7,202 bases of DNA from DSBX01 sp046484845. Lineage in GTDB: Bacteria > Hydrothermota > Tepidihabitantia > Tepidihabitantales > Tepidihabitantaceae. Numbering within the stretch: position 1 is the stretch's first letter; every line of letters starts with the position of its first letter. Of this stretch, positions 1-6,341 are shown in pieces. A program made the translations under genes and the position numbers. The notes beneath the pieces were generated by a model that saw only the letters and a list, made by a program, of their open reading frames with translations, searched no databases and was not told the origin of the DNA. The stretch spans positions 1 through 7,202 of the forward strand of contig JAWOIB010000152.1 in the NCBI GenBank assembly GCA_046484845.1, given 5' to 3'.

Positions 1-9
1 ATTCACCTG

Positions 10-15
10 AAAGGA
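10..15 (+). promoter_or_regulatory. Ribosome binding site of the trans-sulfuration enzyme gene
   Basis: An AAAGGA Shine-Dalgarno match lies 8 bases before the ATG at 24. It supports that start over later in-frame candidates. Only 23 bases precede the gene, so its promoter is outside the window. Confidence 0.75.
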
Positions 16-23
16 ATGCCGCG

Positions 24-1202
24 ATGAACTCAGAACATAAGCCGCCGACGCACTGCGTCCACGCCGGCCAGCCGGACGGGACCGGGCCGGTCGTCACCCC
101 GATTTACGCGACCTCGACCTTCCGCTTCCGCGACGCGGACCACGGCGCCGCGCTGTTCGCGGGCCGCGAGGCGGGCTACATCTACACCCGGATGCTGAAC
201 CCGACCGTCAAGGCATTCGAGGACTGCCTCGCCATCCTCGAGGACGGCAATCACGGGCTGGCGACCGCTTCCGGGATGGCCGCGGTTAGTACCACCATCG
301 CGGCGCTCTGCTCGGCCGGCGACCACGTCATCTGTTCCGAGGCGGTGTACGGCCCGACCTGTACTTTCCTGACCGATTTCATGTCCCGCTACGGGGTGAA
401 GTCCTCGATGATCGACACCACTGACCTCGACAAGGTCCGGGCGGCATTCCGGCCCGAGACGAAGCTGGTGATGGTCGAGACCCCGGGCAACCCGACCCTG
501 GCGATATCCGACCTCGCCGCGCTGGCGAAGCTGGCGCATGAACGGGGCGCGCGACTGGCGGTGGACAATACTTTCATGAGCCCGATCCTGCAGCAGCCGC
601 TCCGGCTCGGCGCCGACATCGTGGTCCATTCGCTGACCAAGTTCCTGAACGGCCACGCCGACGTCATCGGCGGCGCGATTATCGTCAGCGAAGAGAAGCT
701 CTACGCGGAGCTGCGCCGGGCGCTGAACCATTTCGGCGGCGTGCTCTCCCCCATCGAGTCGTTCCTGGTCCACCGCGGCATCAAGACCCTCGCGCTCCGG
801 ATGCGGCGGCATTGCGAGAGCGCCCAGCTCATCGCCGAGTTCCTGGAAGCCCACCCGAAGGTCGCCTGGGTGCGCTTCCCCGGCCTGCCCAGCCACCCGC
901 AGTACGAACTGGCCCGCCGCCAGATGTGCGGGCCGGGCGGGGTGGTCTCCTTCGAGCTGAAGGGCGGGCTGGAGGCGGGCCGGCTGATGATGAACTCGAC
1001 CCGGCTCTGCGCGCTGGCGGTCAGCCTCGGCGGGGTCGAGAGCCTCATCCAGCACCCGGCCTCGATGACCCACGCCGGGATGAACCGCGAGCTGCGCTGC
1101 CAGGCCGGGATAACCGACGGGCTGGTGCGGGTTTCGGTCGGCATCGAGGACGTAGAAGACATCCGGGCCGACCTGGCGCAGGCGCTGGCGAAGCTGCCCT
1201 GA
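24..1202 (+). CDS. PLP-dependent trans-sulfuration enzyme (methionine gamma-lyase / cystathionine gamma-lyase or -synthase family)
   Basis: Cytoplasmic fold-type I PLP enzyme of the Cys/Met metabolism family; 392 residues, the usual full length. Visible landmarks in order: YIYTRMLNPT (Y54, R56, phosphate and neighbouring-subunit contacts), TASGMAA (S83-M85, PLP phosphate loop), VYGPT (Y109 stacks on the PLP ring), ETPGNPT (E152), AVDNTF (D181, binds the pyridine nitrogen), HSLTKFLNGHAD with K206 as the Schiff-base lysine, SLGGVESLIQHPASMTH (S334) and LVRVSVG (R369, substrate carboxylate). Family members cleave or exchange at the gamma or beta carbon of methionine, cystathionine, homocysteine or O-acyl-homoserine. 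The HPASMTH/AGITDGLVR C-terminus reads most like methionine gamma-lyase, but the active-site cysteine of the Pseudomonas enzyme (after YG) is proline here (P111), so the exact substrate is open. It is followed by a 98-base gap containing a promoter, so it is probably transcribed separately from the next gene. Family confidence is high; substrate confidence is low. Confidence 0.93.
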   Translation: MNSEHKPPTHCVHAGQPDGTGPVVTPIYATSTFRFRDADHGAALFAGREAGYIYTRMLNPTVKAFEDCLAILEDGNHGLATASGMAAVSTTIAALCSAGDHVICSEAVYGPTCTFLTDFMSRYGVKSSMIDTTDLDKVRAAFRPETKLVMVETPGNPTLAISDLAALAKLAHERGARLAVDNTFMSPILQQPLRLGADIVVHSLTKFLNGHADVIGGAIIVSEEKLYAELRRALNHFGGVLSPIESFLVHRGIKTLALRMRRHCESAQLIAEFLEAHPKVAWVRFPGLPSHPQYELARRQMCGPGGVVSFELKGGLEAGRLMMNSTRLCALAVSLGGVESLIQHPASMTHAGMNRELRCQAGITDGLVRVSVGIEDVEDIRADLAQALAKLP

Positions 1203-1205
1203 GCG

Positions 1206-1225
1206 GGCCGACCGGGAGCCCGGCG
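1206..1225 (+). terminator. Possible GC-rich hairpin after the trans-sulfuration gene
   Basis: Just after the TGA at 1200-1202 the sequence contains CGGGC and GCCCG arms separated by about 9 bases, and an alternative short CCGGG/CCCGG pairing. There is no T tract, so a conventional intrinsic terminator is not shown. It is listed only because it lies between a gene end and the next promoter. Confidence 0.2.
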
Positions 1226-1231
1226 CGGATG

Positions 1232-1259
1232 TTGACAAGCCGCATTTGCCCCATATCCT
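1232..1259 (+). promoter_or_regulatory. Sigma70-like promoter for the 68-residue protein gene
   Basis: A perfect TTGACA -35 box (1232-1237), a 16-base spacer and a TATCCT -10 box (1254-1259) lie in the gap after the trans-sulfuration gene. Transcription would start near 1266 and give a leader of about 35 bases containing a strong ribosome binding site. The trkH gene has a closely similar arrangement (1536-1563), which strengthens both predictions. Assigned by eye; no start site is known. Confidence 0.5.
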
Positions 1260-1288
1260 GAACTCATGGCAGCCAGCAGCATGTCAGC

Positions 1289-1297
1289 AAAGGAGGT
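1289..1297 (+). promoter_or_regulatory. Strong ribosome binding site of the 68-residue protein gene
   Basis: AAAGGAGGT is a near-full-length match to the 16S rRNA tail. It ends 3 bases before the GTG at 1301. The core GGAGG-to-GTG spacing of 4 bases is short, but the match decides the start in favour of this GTG. Confidence 0.7.
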
Positions 1298-1300
1298 TTC

Positions 1301-1507
1301 GTGAAGCAGTTCACGGTTTACCTGGACACTCGGACCGGCCGCACCCAGGTGACGATCGAGGCGGAGGAGTTCGCCGGCAGTTCGGATGTCTTCGAGTTCA
1401 AACGCGAGGGCAAGGTCGTGGCGGTGTTCGCCCGGGAGAAGACGTTCGGTCTCGTCGAGGAAATGCCGGTCTCCGACGAAGGCCCCGGGTACGGCCCGGG
1501 CGCCTGA
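1301..1507 (+). CDS. Small hypothetical protein, 68 residues
   Basis: I do not recognise this family. The reading frame is supported by a GTG start behind a near-perfect ribosome binding site, a promoter upstream, and a plausible soluble composition quite unlike the Arg/Pro/Ala-rich shadow frames. The sequence alternates hydrophobic and polar residues (FTVYLD, TQVTIEAEEF, VFEFKREGKVVAVFAREK, FGLVEE), which suggests a small all-beta domain of about 55 residues followed by a flexible Gly/Pro/acidic tail. There is no signal peptide, membrane segment or cysteine, so it is probably cytoplasmic. A pattern of 'F-x-F-K-x-x-G-K-V-V-A-V-F' is common in small beta-barrel proteins of unknown function, but this is only a resemblance. 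It begins MKQF like the TrkA subunit, but the rest differs. It sits 64 bases before trkH on the same strand, which has its own promoter, so a functional link to K+ uptake is not shown. Confidence 0.72.
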   Translation: MKQFTVYLDTRTGRTQVTIEAEEFAGSSDVFEFKREGKVVAVFAREKTFGLVEEMPVSDEGPGYGPGA

Positions 1508-1515
1508 CGTCTCAC

Positions 1516-1530
1516 CCGGCCGCGGGCCGG
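1516..1530 (+). terminator. Possible GC-only hairpin between the small gene and trkH
   Basis: CCGGCC (1516-1521), a 3-base loop and GGCCGG (1525-1530) form a perfect 6-bp stem directly after the TGA at 1505-1507 and before the trkH -35 box. There is no run of T after it, so it may be a weak or factor-assisted terminator, or only a by-product of high GC content. Confidence 0.3.
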
Positions 1531-1535
1531 CGGTC

Positions 1536-1563
1536 TTGACTTCCCCGGCCATTTGATTAGCCT
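1536..1563 (+). promoter_or_regulatory. Sigma70-like promoter of the trkH-trkA-sensor operon, probably leaderless
   Basis: TTGACT (1536-1541), a 16-base spacer and TAGCCT (1558-1563) mirror the TTGACA-N16-TATCCT promoter at 1232-1259. A normal 6-8 base distance from the -10 box puts the transcript start at about 1570-1572, exactly at the trkH ATG (1572). No Shine-Dalgarno sequence lies between, so the mRNA would be leaderless. This is a sequence inference only. Confidence 0.45.
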
Positions 1564-1571
1564 CAACTTCA

Positions 1572-3314
1572 ATGTCGCTCTTCAGGCGGGTCCGCATGCT
1601 CCGCACGCGCCGCGGCACCCCGGGCTGGTATCGGCGGTACGAGCTGTTGCTGGGGGTGCTGGTCGGCGTCGCCCTGCTGCTGGTGGTCATCCGCTCCGGG
1701 TACGAGCTCATCACCACCCCGCTGCTGGCCGCGCTGGTCGTCGGGTTCAACTTCCTGGTGCTCGCGGCGTTCCTCGCCGACGTCGTCCTCGGGTTCGTCG
1801 CCGCGCCGTCGCGACTCCAGCACCTTAAACGGCGCTGGTTCGATTTCGCGTTCTTCATCCCGATTGCGGCCGCGGTCGCCGCGGGCGGGACCGGCATCAC
1901 CTTCGTCATCCTGCGCCAGTTGGTGGTGGTCGGCCAGGCCTTCACGAAGACCCGGCGCTTCGCCGGCCTCGCCGAGCAGATGCGCCGCCAGCCGGTGCGG
2001 CTGCTGGCGTTCAGCTTCCTGGTGATGATTGCGCTCGGCACCCTCTTTCTGACCTTCCCCGCCGCCACCCGGGACGGCTCGGTCACCGGCGTCGTTGACG
2101 CGCTGTTCACCGCGACCTCGGCGACCTGCGTCACCGGCCTGGTCGTCCGAAGCACGCCCGGCTACTGGTCCGGGTTCGGGCACGTCGTTATCCTGGTCCT
2201 GCTCCAGCTCGGCGGGCTGGGCATCATGACCTTCTCGGCCAGCCTGGCGGTGGTGCTGGGCCGCCGGCTCGGACTGGGCGCCCGCAAGAGCGTCTCGGAC
2301 ATCATCGGCGAGTCCCGCGACGTCGATATCGTTCGCGTCCTGCGCTACATCGTGTCGTTCACCTTCATCGCCGAGGCGATCGGGACGTTGCTGCTCTGGG
2401 CCAGGTTTCTGCCCGACCACCCGACCTGGACCGGGGCGCTCTGGTACGCCGCATTCCATTCCGTCTCCGCGTTCTGCAACGCCGGTTTCGCGCTGTTCGA
2501 GGACTCGCTCGTCCGCTACGGCTCGGACCCGGTGGTCAACCTCGCGGTCATCGGGCTGGTCGTGGTCGGCGGGCTGGGGTTCGTGGTCATCCGCGAGTTG
2601 CTCAACCGGGGCGTCGTGTCGGCCGGGCCGCTGCAGAAGCTGCGCCGGGTCAGCAACCACACCCGGCTCGTGCTGGTCACCTCCGCCGCGCTGGTGACCG
2701 GCGGCGCCATCGCGTTCTTCTTCCTGGAGTACGACGGCGCGCTCGCCGGCCTCTCGACCCCGGCCCGGCTGCTGGCCGCGCTGTTCCAGTCGGTTACCGC
2801 CCGCACCGCCGGCTTCAACACCGTTTCGACCGCCGCCCTGCACCCGGTCACCCTGTTCCTCTGGGCGGTGCTGATGTTCGTCGGCGCCTCACCCGGGGGC
2901 ACCGGCGGCGGCATCAAAACCACGACCTTCGCCATCTTCATCCTCTCGGTGAAGAACCGGGTCCTGGGGCGCGACGACATCACCATCGGCCGCTGGCTGG
3001 TGCCCCGCGACGTGGTGTACCGGGCGACCGCCATCGCCGCGGTCGCCGGCGGCATCATCAGCCTGTTCTTTGCCCTGCTGCTCTTCACGGAGCGGATGCC
3101 TTTCCAGGACCTGCTCTTCGAGACCCTCTCCGCTTTCGGCACCGTCGGGCTCTCGACCGGGCTGACCCCGGAGCTCAGCGACGCCGGCAAGCTCGCCATC
3201 ACGGTGCTGATGTATATCGGCCGGCTCGGGCCGCTGACGCTGGCGCTGGCGATGCGCGCCCGGCGGCCCCAGGCGACCATCGGTTACCCTGCCGCCCGCG
3301 TCATGGTCGGCTAA
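1572..3314 (+). CDS. trkH: TrkH/KtrB-type K+ uptake transmembrane subunit with an N-terminal membrane extension
   Basis: Inner-membrane K+ (or Na+-coupled K+) translocating subunit of a Trk/Ktr system; 580 residues. The channel core starts near residue 139 with the RLLAFSFLVMIALGTLFLTFP helix. The four pore loops are visible: TSATCVTGL (G189), the HSVSAFCNAGF loop, the QSVTARTAGFN loop and LSAFGTVGLSTG, each supplying the expected filter glycine. SPGGTGGGIKTTT is the family's signature near the third repeat. Unlike the usual 440-480-residue KtrB/TrkH, about 136 extra residues precede the core. They contain roughly four hydrophobic segments (about 24-41, 52-78, 89-104, 108-124) and a basic stretch ending KTRR (126-129). 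The ATG at 1572 is taken as the start although it lacks a ribosome binding site, because the promoter places the transcript start there; M9 (ATG at 1596) is the alternative. The stop is 11 bases before trkA, so the two subunits are co-transcribed. Confidence 0.94.
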   Translation: MSLFRRVRMLRTRRGTPGWYRRYELLLGVLVGVALLLVVIRSGYELITTPLLAALVVGFNFLVLAAFLADVVLGFVAAPSRLQHLKRRWFDFAFFIPIAAAVAAGGTGITFVILRQLVVVGQAFTKTRRFAGLAEQMRRQPVRLLAFSFLVMIALGTLFLTFPAATRDGSVTGVVDALFTATSATCVTGLVVRSTPGYWSGFGHVVILVLLQLGGLGIMTFSASLAVVLGRRLGLGARKSVSDIIGESRDVDIVRVLRYIVSFTFIAEAIGTLLLWARFLPDHPTWTGALWYAAFHSVSAFCNAGFALFEDSLVRYGSDPVVNLAVIGLVVVGGLGFVVIRELLNRGVVSAGPLQKLRRVSNHTRLVLVTSAALVTGGAIAFFFLEYDGALAGLSTPARLLAALFQSVTARTAGFNTVSTAALHPVTLFLWAVLMFVGASPGGTGGGIKTTTFAIFILSVKNRVLGRDDITIGRWLVPRDVVYRATAIAAVAGGIISLFFALLLFTERMPFQDLLFETLSAFGTVGLSTGLTPELSDAGKLAITVLMYIGRLGPLTLALAMRARRPQATIGYPAARVMVG

Positions 3315-3320
3315 GGAGGA
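3314..3320 (+). promoter_or_regulatory. Ribosome binding site of trkA
   Basis: AAGGAGG begins at the last base of the trkH stop codon and ends 5 bases before the ATG at 3326. It is strong and well spaced and fixes the trkA start, in contrast to trkH, which has none. Confidence 0.8.
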
Positions 3321-3325
3321 ACGCA

Positions 3326-4015
3326 ATGAAGCAGTTCGCAGTTATCGGCCTCGGGACTTTCGGCAGCCGGGTCGCCCGGACCCTGATGAGCAAGGGCGCC
3401 GAGGTTATCGGCATCGACCAGGACCCGGCCCGCGTCGAGCGGTTCAAGGACGACCTCACCCAGACCCTGGTCCTCGACGCGACCAACGAGGAAGCCCTCG
3501 CCGAGTCCGGCGTGCTCGACGTGGACGCGGTGGTGGTCGCGATGGGCGAGCGGATGGAAGCCGCCATCCTCGCCACCGCCATCCTGCGCCGGCTCGGGGC
3601 CGGCCACGTCATCGCCCGGGCATCTTCAACCCTCTACGCCCAGATTCTCGAGGACGTCGGGGCCGACCGCACCGTGCTCATCGAAGAGCAGATGGCGGAC
3701 CAGGTCGCCAAGACGCTGATTGCCCCGGACCTGCTCGAGCAGATCGAGCTGTCCAGCGGCCACAGCCTCGCCGAGGTCGGCGTCCGCCGCGATATGGTCG
3801 GCCGCAAGCTGGGCGAACTCGACCTGCGCCGCCGCTACCTTGTGAACGTCGTTGCCATCAAGCGCCGCTACCCGGTCGTGACCGAAACCGGCGAGAGCGA
3901 CCACGAGGTCCGGCTGAACGACATCCCCGGCCCCGACGACCGGCTCGAGGACGGCGACGTGCTGGTGGTTGTCGGACGCGACGAAGACATCGAGCGGCTC
4001 TCGACCGGAAAGTGA
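3326..4015 (+). CDS. trkA: TrkA/KtrA-type regulatory subunit of the K+ uptake system (RCK_N and RCK_C)
   Basis: Peripheral cytoplasmic subunit that forms a ring under the TrkH pore and gates it in response to bound NAD(H), ATP/ADP or related ligands. 229 residues is the single-RCK length of KtrA (E. coli TrkA is a tandem duplication of about 458). The N-terminal Rossmann domain (about 1-125) shows the dinucleotide loop GLGTFG (8-13) and the acidic residue at the end of beta-2 (GID, D31) that binds the adenosine ribose. The C-terminal RCK_C ligand-binding domain covers about 135-225 (LAEVGVRRDMVGRKLGEL onward, ending DVLVVVGRDEDIERL). It sits 11 bases after trkH and 1 base before the sensor gene, so all three are likely one operon. 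A KtrA-like partner suggests a Ktr-type complex; 'trkA' is used as the common annotation. I see no damage to the frame. Confidence 0.94.
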   Translation: MKQFAVIGLGTFGSRVARTLMSKGAEVIGIDQDPARVERFKDDLTQTLVLDATNEEALAESGVLDVDAVVVAMGERMEAAILATAILRRLGAGHVIARASSTLYAQILEDVGADRTVLIEEQMADQVAKTLIAPDLLEQIELSSGHSLAEVGVRRDMVGRKLGELDLRRRYLVNVVAIKRRYPVVTETGESDHEVRLNDIPGPDDRLEDGDVLVVVGRDEDIERLSTGK

Positions 4016-4016
4016 C

Positions 4017-5417
4017 GTGAAACAGGCGAATCGACGCGGACCGGGCAGGGGCCTAGGCTCGCTCCGCGCCCGGATGGTGCTGGCAATGCTCGCCTCCGCC
4101 GCGCTGGTCCTGCCGGTGGTGCTGCTCGCGCTGTTCTACCTCCGGCGGATGAACGAAGCGGTCGGGCGCATCGCCGAGCGCGACATCGAGCTGATGCACA
4201 TCGGCGACCGGATTTCGCTCGACCTTGCCCGGGCCCGCCGCGACGACAAGAACTTCCTGCTCTACCGGGACTCCACCTTCCTCATCGACAGCCGCGACGC
4301 TGTCGGCCGCGTCAGCCTGCTGGCCGACAGCGGCCGGAAGCTCGACCCGGCGACCGTTGCGGAGTTCGACACCATCCACAGCCTGTCGCTCCGCTACCAC
4401 CAACTGCTCGACTCACTGCGTTACCTCCCGGCGCAGCCGACCCCCGCGCCGGGAGCCCTCCCGGGCATGACCCAGCTGCGCCGCTCCCACGAACTGCTGC
4501 TGAGGCAGGCGGGCGAAGCCGCGGACAGCACGCGCCGGGACTCGCTGCTGACCGAGGCCGCACGCCTGGCCGAGCGGATCACCCTGCCCACCCCGGGCAG
4601 CCGGCACCTCGACGACGAACTCCATTCCCTGCAGCAGCAGGTCGCCGCCCTCAGCGACACGATTGTCGCCCGGGCGCTGCACCGGATCGGCGACCACCGG
4701 CAGAACGCCCGCCGGCTGGCCACTTGGGGCCAGCGCAACATCGTCACCGTGCTGCTGCTCACCGTTGTCGTGCTCATCTGGTTGATGGTGGCGCTGCCCC
4801 GCCAGACGGTCCTGCCCATCAAACGGCTGCTCAACGCCCTGCGCCGGGCCGAAACCGGCAACCTGGACATCCGGGTGAAACCCTCGTCCGCGGACGAACT
4901 CGGCCAGCTCGCCCACCAACTGAACCGCTCTTTCGCCAGGCTCCGCGAGTTCGACGAGCGCAAGGTCGATCGCATCCTCCAGCTCGAACGCCGCTTCCGA
5001 CTGCTCAGCAACGACATCTCCGAGGCGGTCATCGTCGTTGACCGGGCCACGACCATCCTGCTCGCGAACTATGCGGCCGAGGAACTCCTCGGCCGCCCGG
5101 TCGCGGAGGCAAAGGGACGCAAGCTGCAGACCTGCGAGAACCTCGCGTTCATCATGGAACCGCTGGACCGGGTGCTGGCCGGCGCCACCACCCAGCAGAC
5201 CTGTGAGGTGCTGCCCGAACTGCCCGGCACCGCGCTCTGCATCGAGGCCCTGCGCAACCGGGCCGGGGAAATCAGCGGTGCGATGATCGTCATCGGCAAC
5301 CCGCAACTGCCCCGCCCCGCCGGGGAGGACGAGGAAGGAAGCGACAAACCGCCTTCCACCGGGGAAGCCGACCCTCCGTCGGCCCCGGACGTCCCGCCTG
5401 CCGGCGAGCCGGTCTGA
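4017..5417 (+). CDS. Membrane sensor protein with extracytoplasmic helical domain, HAMP and PAS, no output domain
   Basis: 466 residues from the GTG at 4017, which follows the trkA stop by one base and has GGAAAG (4007-4012) in front; a TTG start at 3969 would overlap trkA and is less likely. Order: basic N-terminus; membrane helix 1 (about 20-42); a helical extracytoplasmic region (about 43-235) like four-helix-bundle sensor domains; membrane helix 2 (about 242-261); HAMP linker (about 262-312) with the conserved proline (LPIKRLL) and DELGQL; a short coiled linker; a PAS domain (about 325-435) with SEAVIVVDRATTILLANYAAEELLG, typical of KinB/NtrB-like kinases; then an acidic Pro-rich tail. 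The usual HisKA/HATPase, GGDEF or MCP signalling module is absent, and the frame ends cleanly at TGA. Its likely role is to sense an envelope signal and pass it by contact to a partner, possibly TrkA or a separate kinase. The partner is unknown. Confidence 0.85.
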   Translation: MKQANRRGPGRGLGSLRARMVLAMLASAALVLPVVLLALFYLRRMNEAVGRIAERDIELMHIGDRISLDLARARRDDKNFLLYRDSTFLIDSRDAVGRVSLLADSGRKLDPATVAEFDTIHSLSLRYHQLLDSLRYLPAQPTPAPGALPGMTQLRRSHELLLRQAGEAADSTRRDSLLTEAARLAERITLPTPGSRHLDDELHSLQQQVAALSDTIVARALHRIGDHRQNARRLATWGQRNIVTVLLLTVVVLIWLMVALPRQTVLPIKRLLNALRRAETGNLDIRVKPSSADELGQLAHQLNRSFARLREFDERKVDRILQLERRFRLLSNDISEAVIVVDRATTILLANYAAEELLGRPVAEAKGRKLQTCENLAFIMEPLDRVLAGATTQQTCEVLPELPGTALCIEALRNRAGEISGAMIVIGNPQLPRPAGEDEEGSDKPPSTGEADPPSAPDVPPAGEPV

Positions 5418-5420
5418 ACC

Positions 5421-6341
5421 CTACCCGGCCGGGCGGCCGGGGTCCGCGCGGCGCTCCGGTAATTCCGGGACACCCGTCGAACCCTCGCTGTCCTCCCGGC
5501 GGTGGTACACGACCCGCCGCGGGAAGGGAATCTCCACGCCCTCACGGTCGAACGCCTCCTTGAGCGCCAGCCGCAGTTCGCGCTCCGCGCCCCAGTGCTT
5601 CATCGGCTGCACCGTCACCACCACCCGGATGGAAACCCCGGACTCTCCCATCGTGAGCAGCCCATGCACTTCGGGCGGCGCCAGCGCCACGTCGCCGTGG
5701 TCGGCGTACCAGCTGTCGGCCGCCCGCCCGGCAACCGCCATGCCTCGCTCGGCGTCCTGTTCGTAGGCCAGATCGACAGTCACGATCGCCCGCATGTAGT
5801 CGCGGTTGGTGTTGCCGAACCGGGCAAGCTCCCCGTTCGGGATGGTGTAGAGCGTGCCGTCAAAGGCCCGGACTTCGCTGCGCCGGATGCCGACGAACTC
5901 GACCGTGCCCCGGATGTCGCCGGCGACGATGACGTCCCCGACGCTGAGCGATTCCTCGAACAGCAGGAAGAAGCCGGCCAGGAAGTCGCGCACCAGCGTC
6001 TGCGCGCCAAAGCCGATCGCCAGGCCGACCACCCCGGCCCCGGCGAGGATCGCCGCGAAGTCCACGCCCAGCACCCTCAGCACCATCACCAGCCCGACGA
6101 AGAAGAAAGCGTAGGAGACCAGGCTCCGGAGCATCGTCATCGCGGTCCGCCGGCTGGGCTTCTGCGCCCAACGGGCCTTTCCGCCCATAATTCGGTTGAG
6201 TAGCTTCCGCACCAGCCAGGACAGGAACCACGCCAGCAGGACGATGACGACTACCTGGACGACCTTGATTGCTACGCCGGCCAATCGGTCCGGGGTCAGC
6301 AGTCGCTCGCCCAGGGCCTGCCAGAGATTCCGCCAGAACAT
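5421..6341 (-). CDS. mscS: Small-conductance mechanosensitive channel (MscS family)
   Basis: Inner-membrane channel that opens under membrane tension and releases solutes on hypo-osmotic shock. 306 residues, close to E. coli MscS (286). Three membrane helices are visible: about 23-44, 68-91 and the pore-lining TM3 about 95-128, which has the Gly/Ala-rich GAGVVGLAIGFGAQTLVRDF pattern and the sharp kink into FLLFEE. The beta domain follows (VGDVIVAGDIRGTVEFVGIR, then DGTLYTIPNGEL, 161-172), then the alpha/beta cage domain ending GVEIPFPRRVVY (268-279). The last 27 residues are a charged, low-complexity tail. The ATG at 6341 is chosen because GGGAGG lies 6 bases upstream; a GTG directly before it (6344) is possible. 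The start shares one base with the selD TGA, indicating translational coupling. Its stop is 3 bases from that of the convergent sensor gene. Confidence 0.94.
   Translation of the reverse strand: MFWRNLWQALGERLLTPDRLAGVAIKVVQVVVIVLLAWFLSWLVRKLLNRIMGGKARWAQKPSRRTAMTMLRSLVSYAFFFVGLVMVLRVLGVDFAAILAGAGVVGLAIGFGAQTLVRDFLAGFFLLFEESLSVGDVIVAGDIRGTVEFVGIRRSEVRAFDGTLYTIPNGELARFGNTNRDYMRAIVTVDLAYEQDAERGMAVAGRAADSWYADHGDVALAPPEVHGLLTMGESGVSIRVVVTVQPMKHWGAERELRLALKEAFDREGVEIPFPRRVVYHRREDSEGSTGVPELPERRADPGRPAG
5424..5441. terminator. GC-only hairpin at the convergent gene ends
   Basis: CCCGGCC (5424-5430), a 4-base loop and GGCCGGG (5435-5441) form a perfect 7-bp stem. It lies just past the + strand sensor gene stop (5415-5417) and inside the last codons of the - strand mscS gene. 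It could stall transcription from the + strand. There is no T tract in either direction, so it is only a candidate. Confidence 0.35.

Noticed and set aside
30..1238. 402-residue open frame on the - strand opposite the trans-sulfuration gene
   Set aside because: Antisense shadow; low-complexity Arg/Gly/His/Asp-rich sequence and no ribosome binding site consistent with a gene.
701..2155. 484-residue open frame on the - strand crossing the small gene, two promoters and two gene ends
   Set aside because: It runs across unrelated genes and intergenic sequence, is Ser/Arg/Thr-rich without motifs, and results from the lack of stop codons in high-GC DNA.
1569..2843. 424-residue open frame on the - strand opposite trkH
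   Set aside because: Composition is dominated by Gln, Glu, Arg, Gly and His with no motif or membrane segment, typical of the antisense shadow of a GC-rich gene; trkH on the + strand carries all the family motifs.
3969..4016. TTG start giving a 16-residue longer sensor protein overlapping trkA
   Set aside because: No good ribosome binding site, rare start codon, and the extra residues are simply the overlapping trkA sequence; the GTG at 4017 has GGAAAG upstream and begins a basic stretch before the first membrane helix.
5502..6203. 233-residue open frame on the + strand opposite mscS
   Set aside because: His/Pro/Asp-rich shadow of mscS; the - strand frame shows the full MscS motif series.
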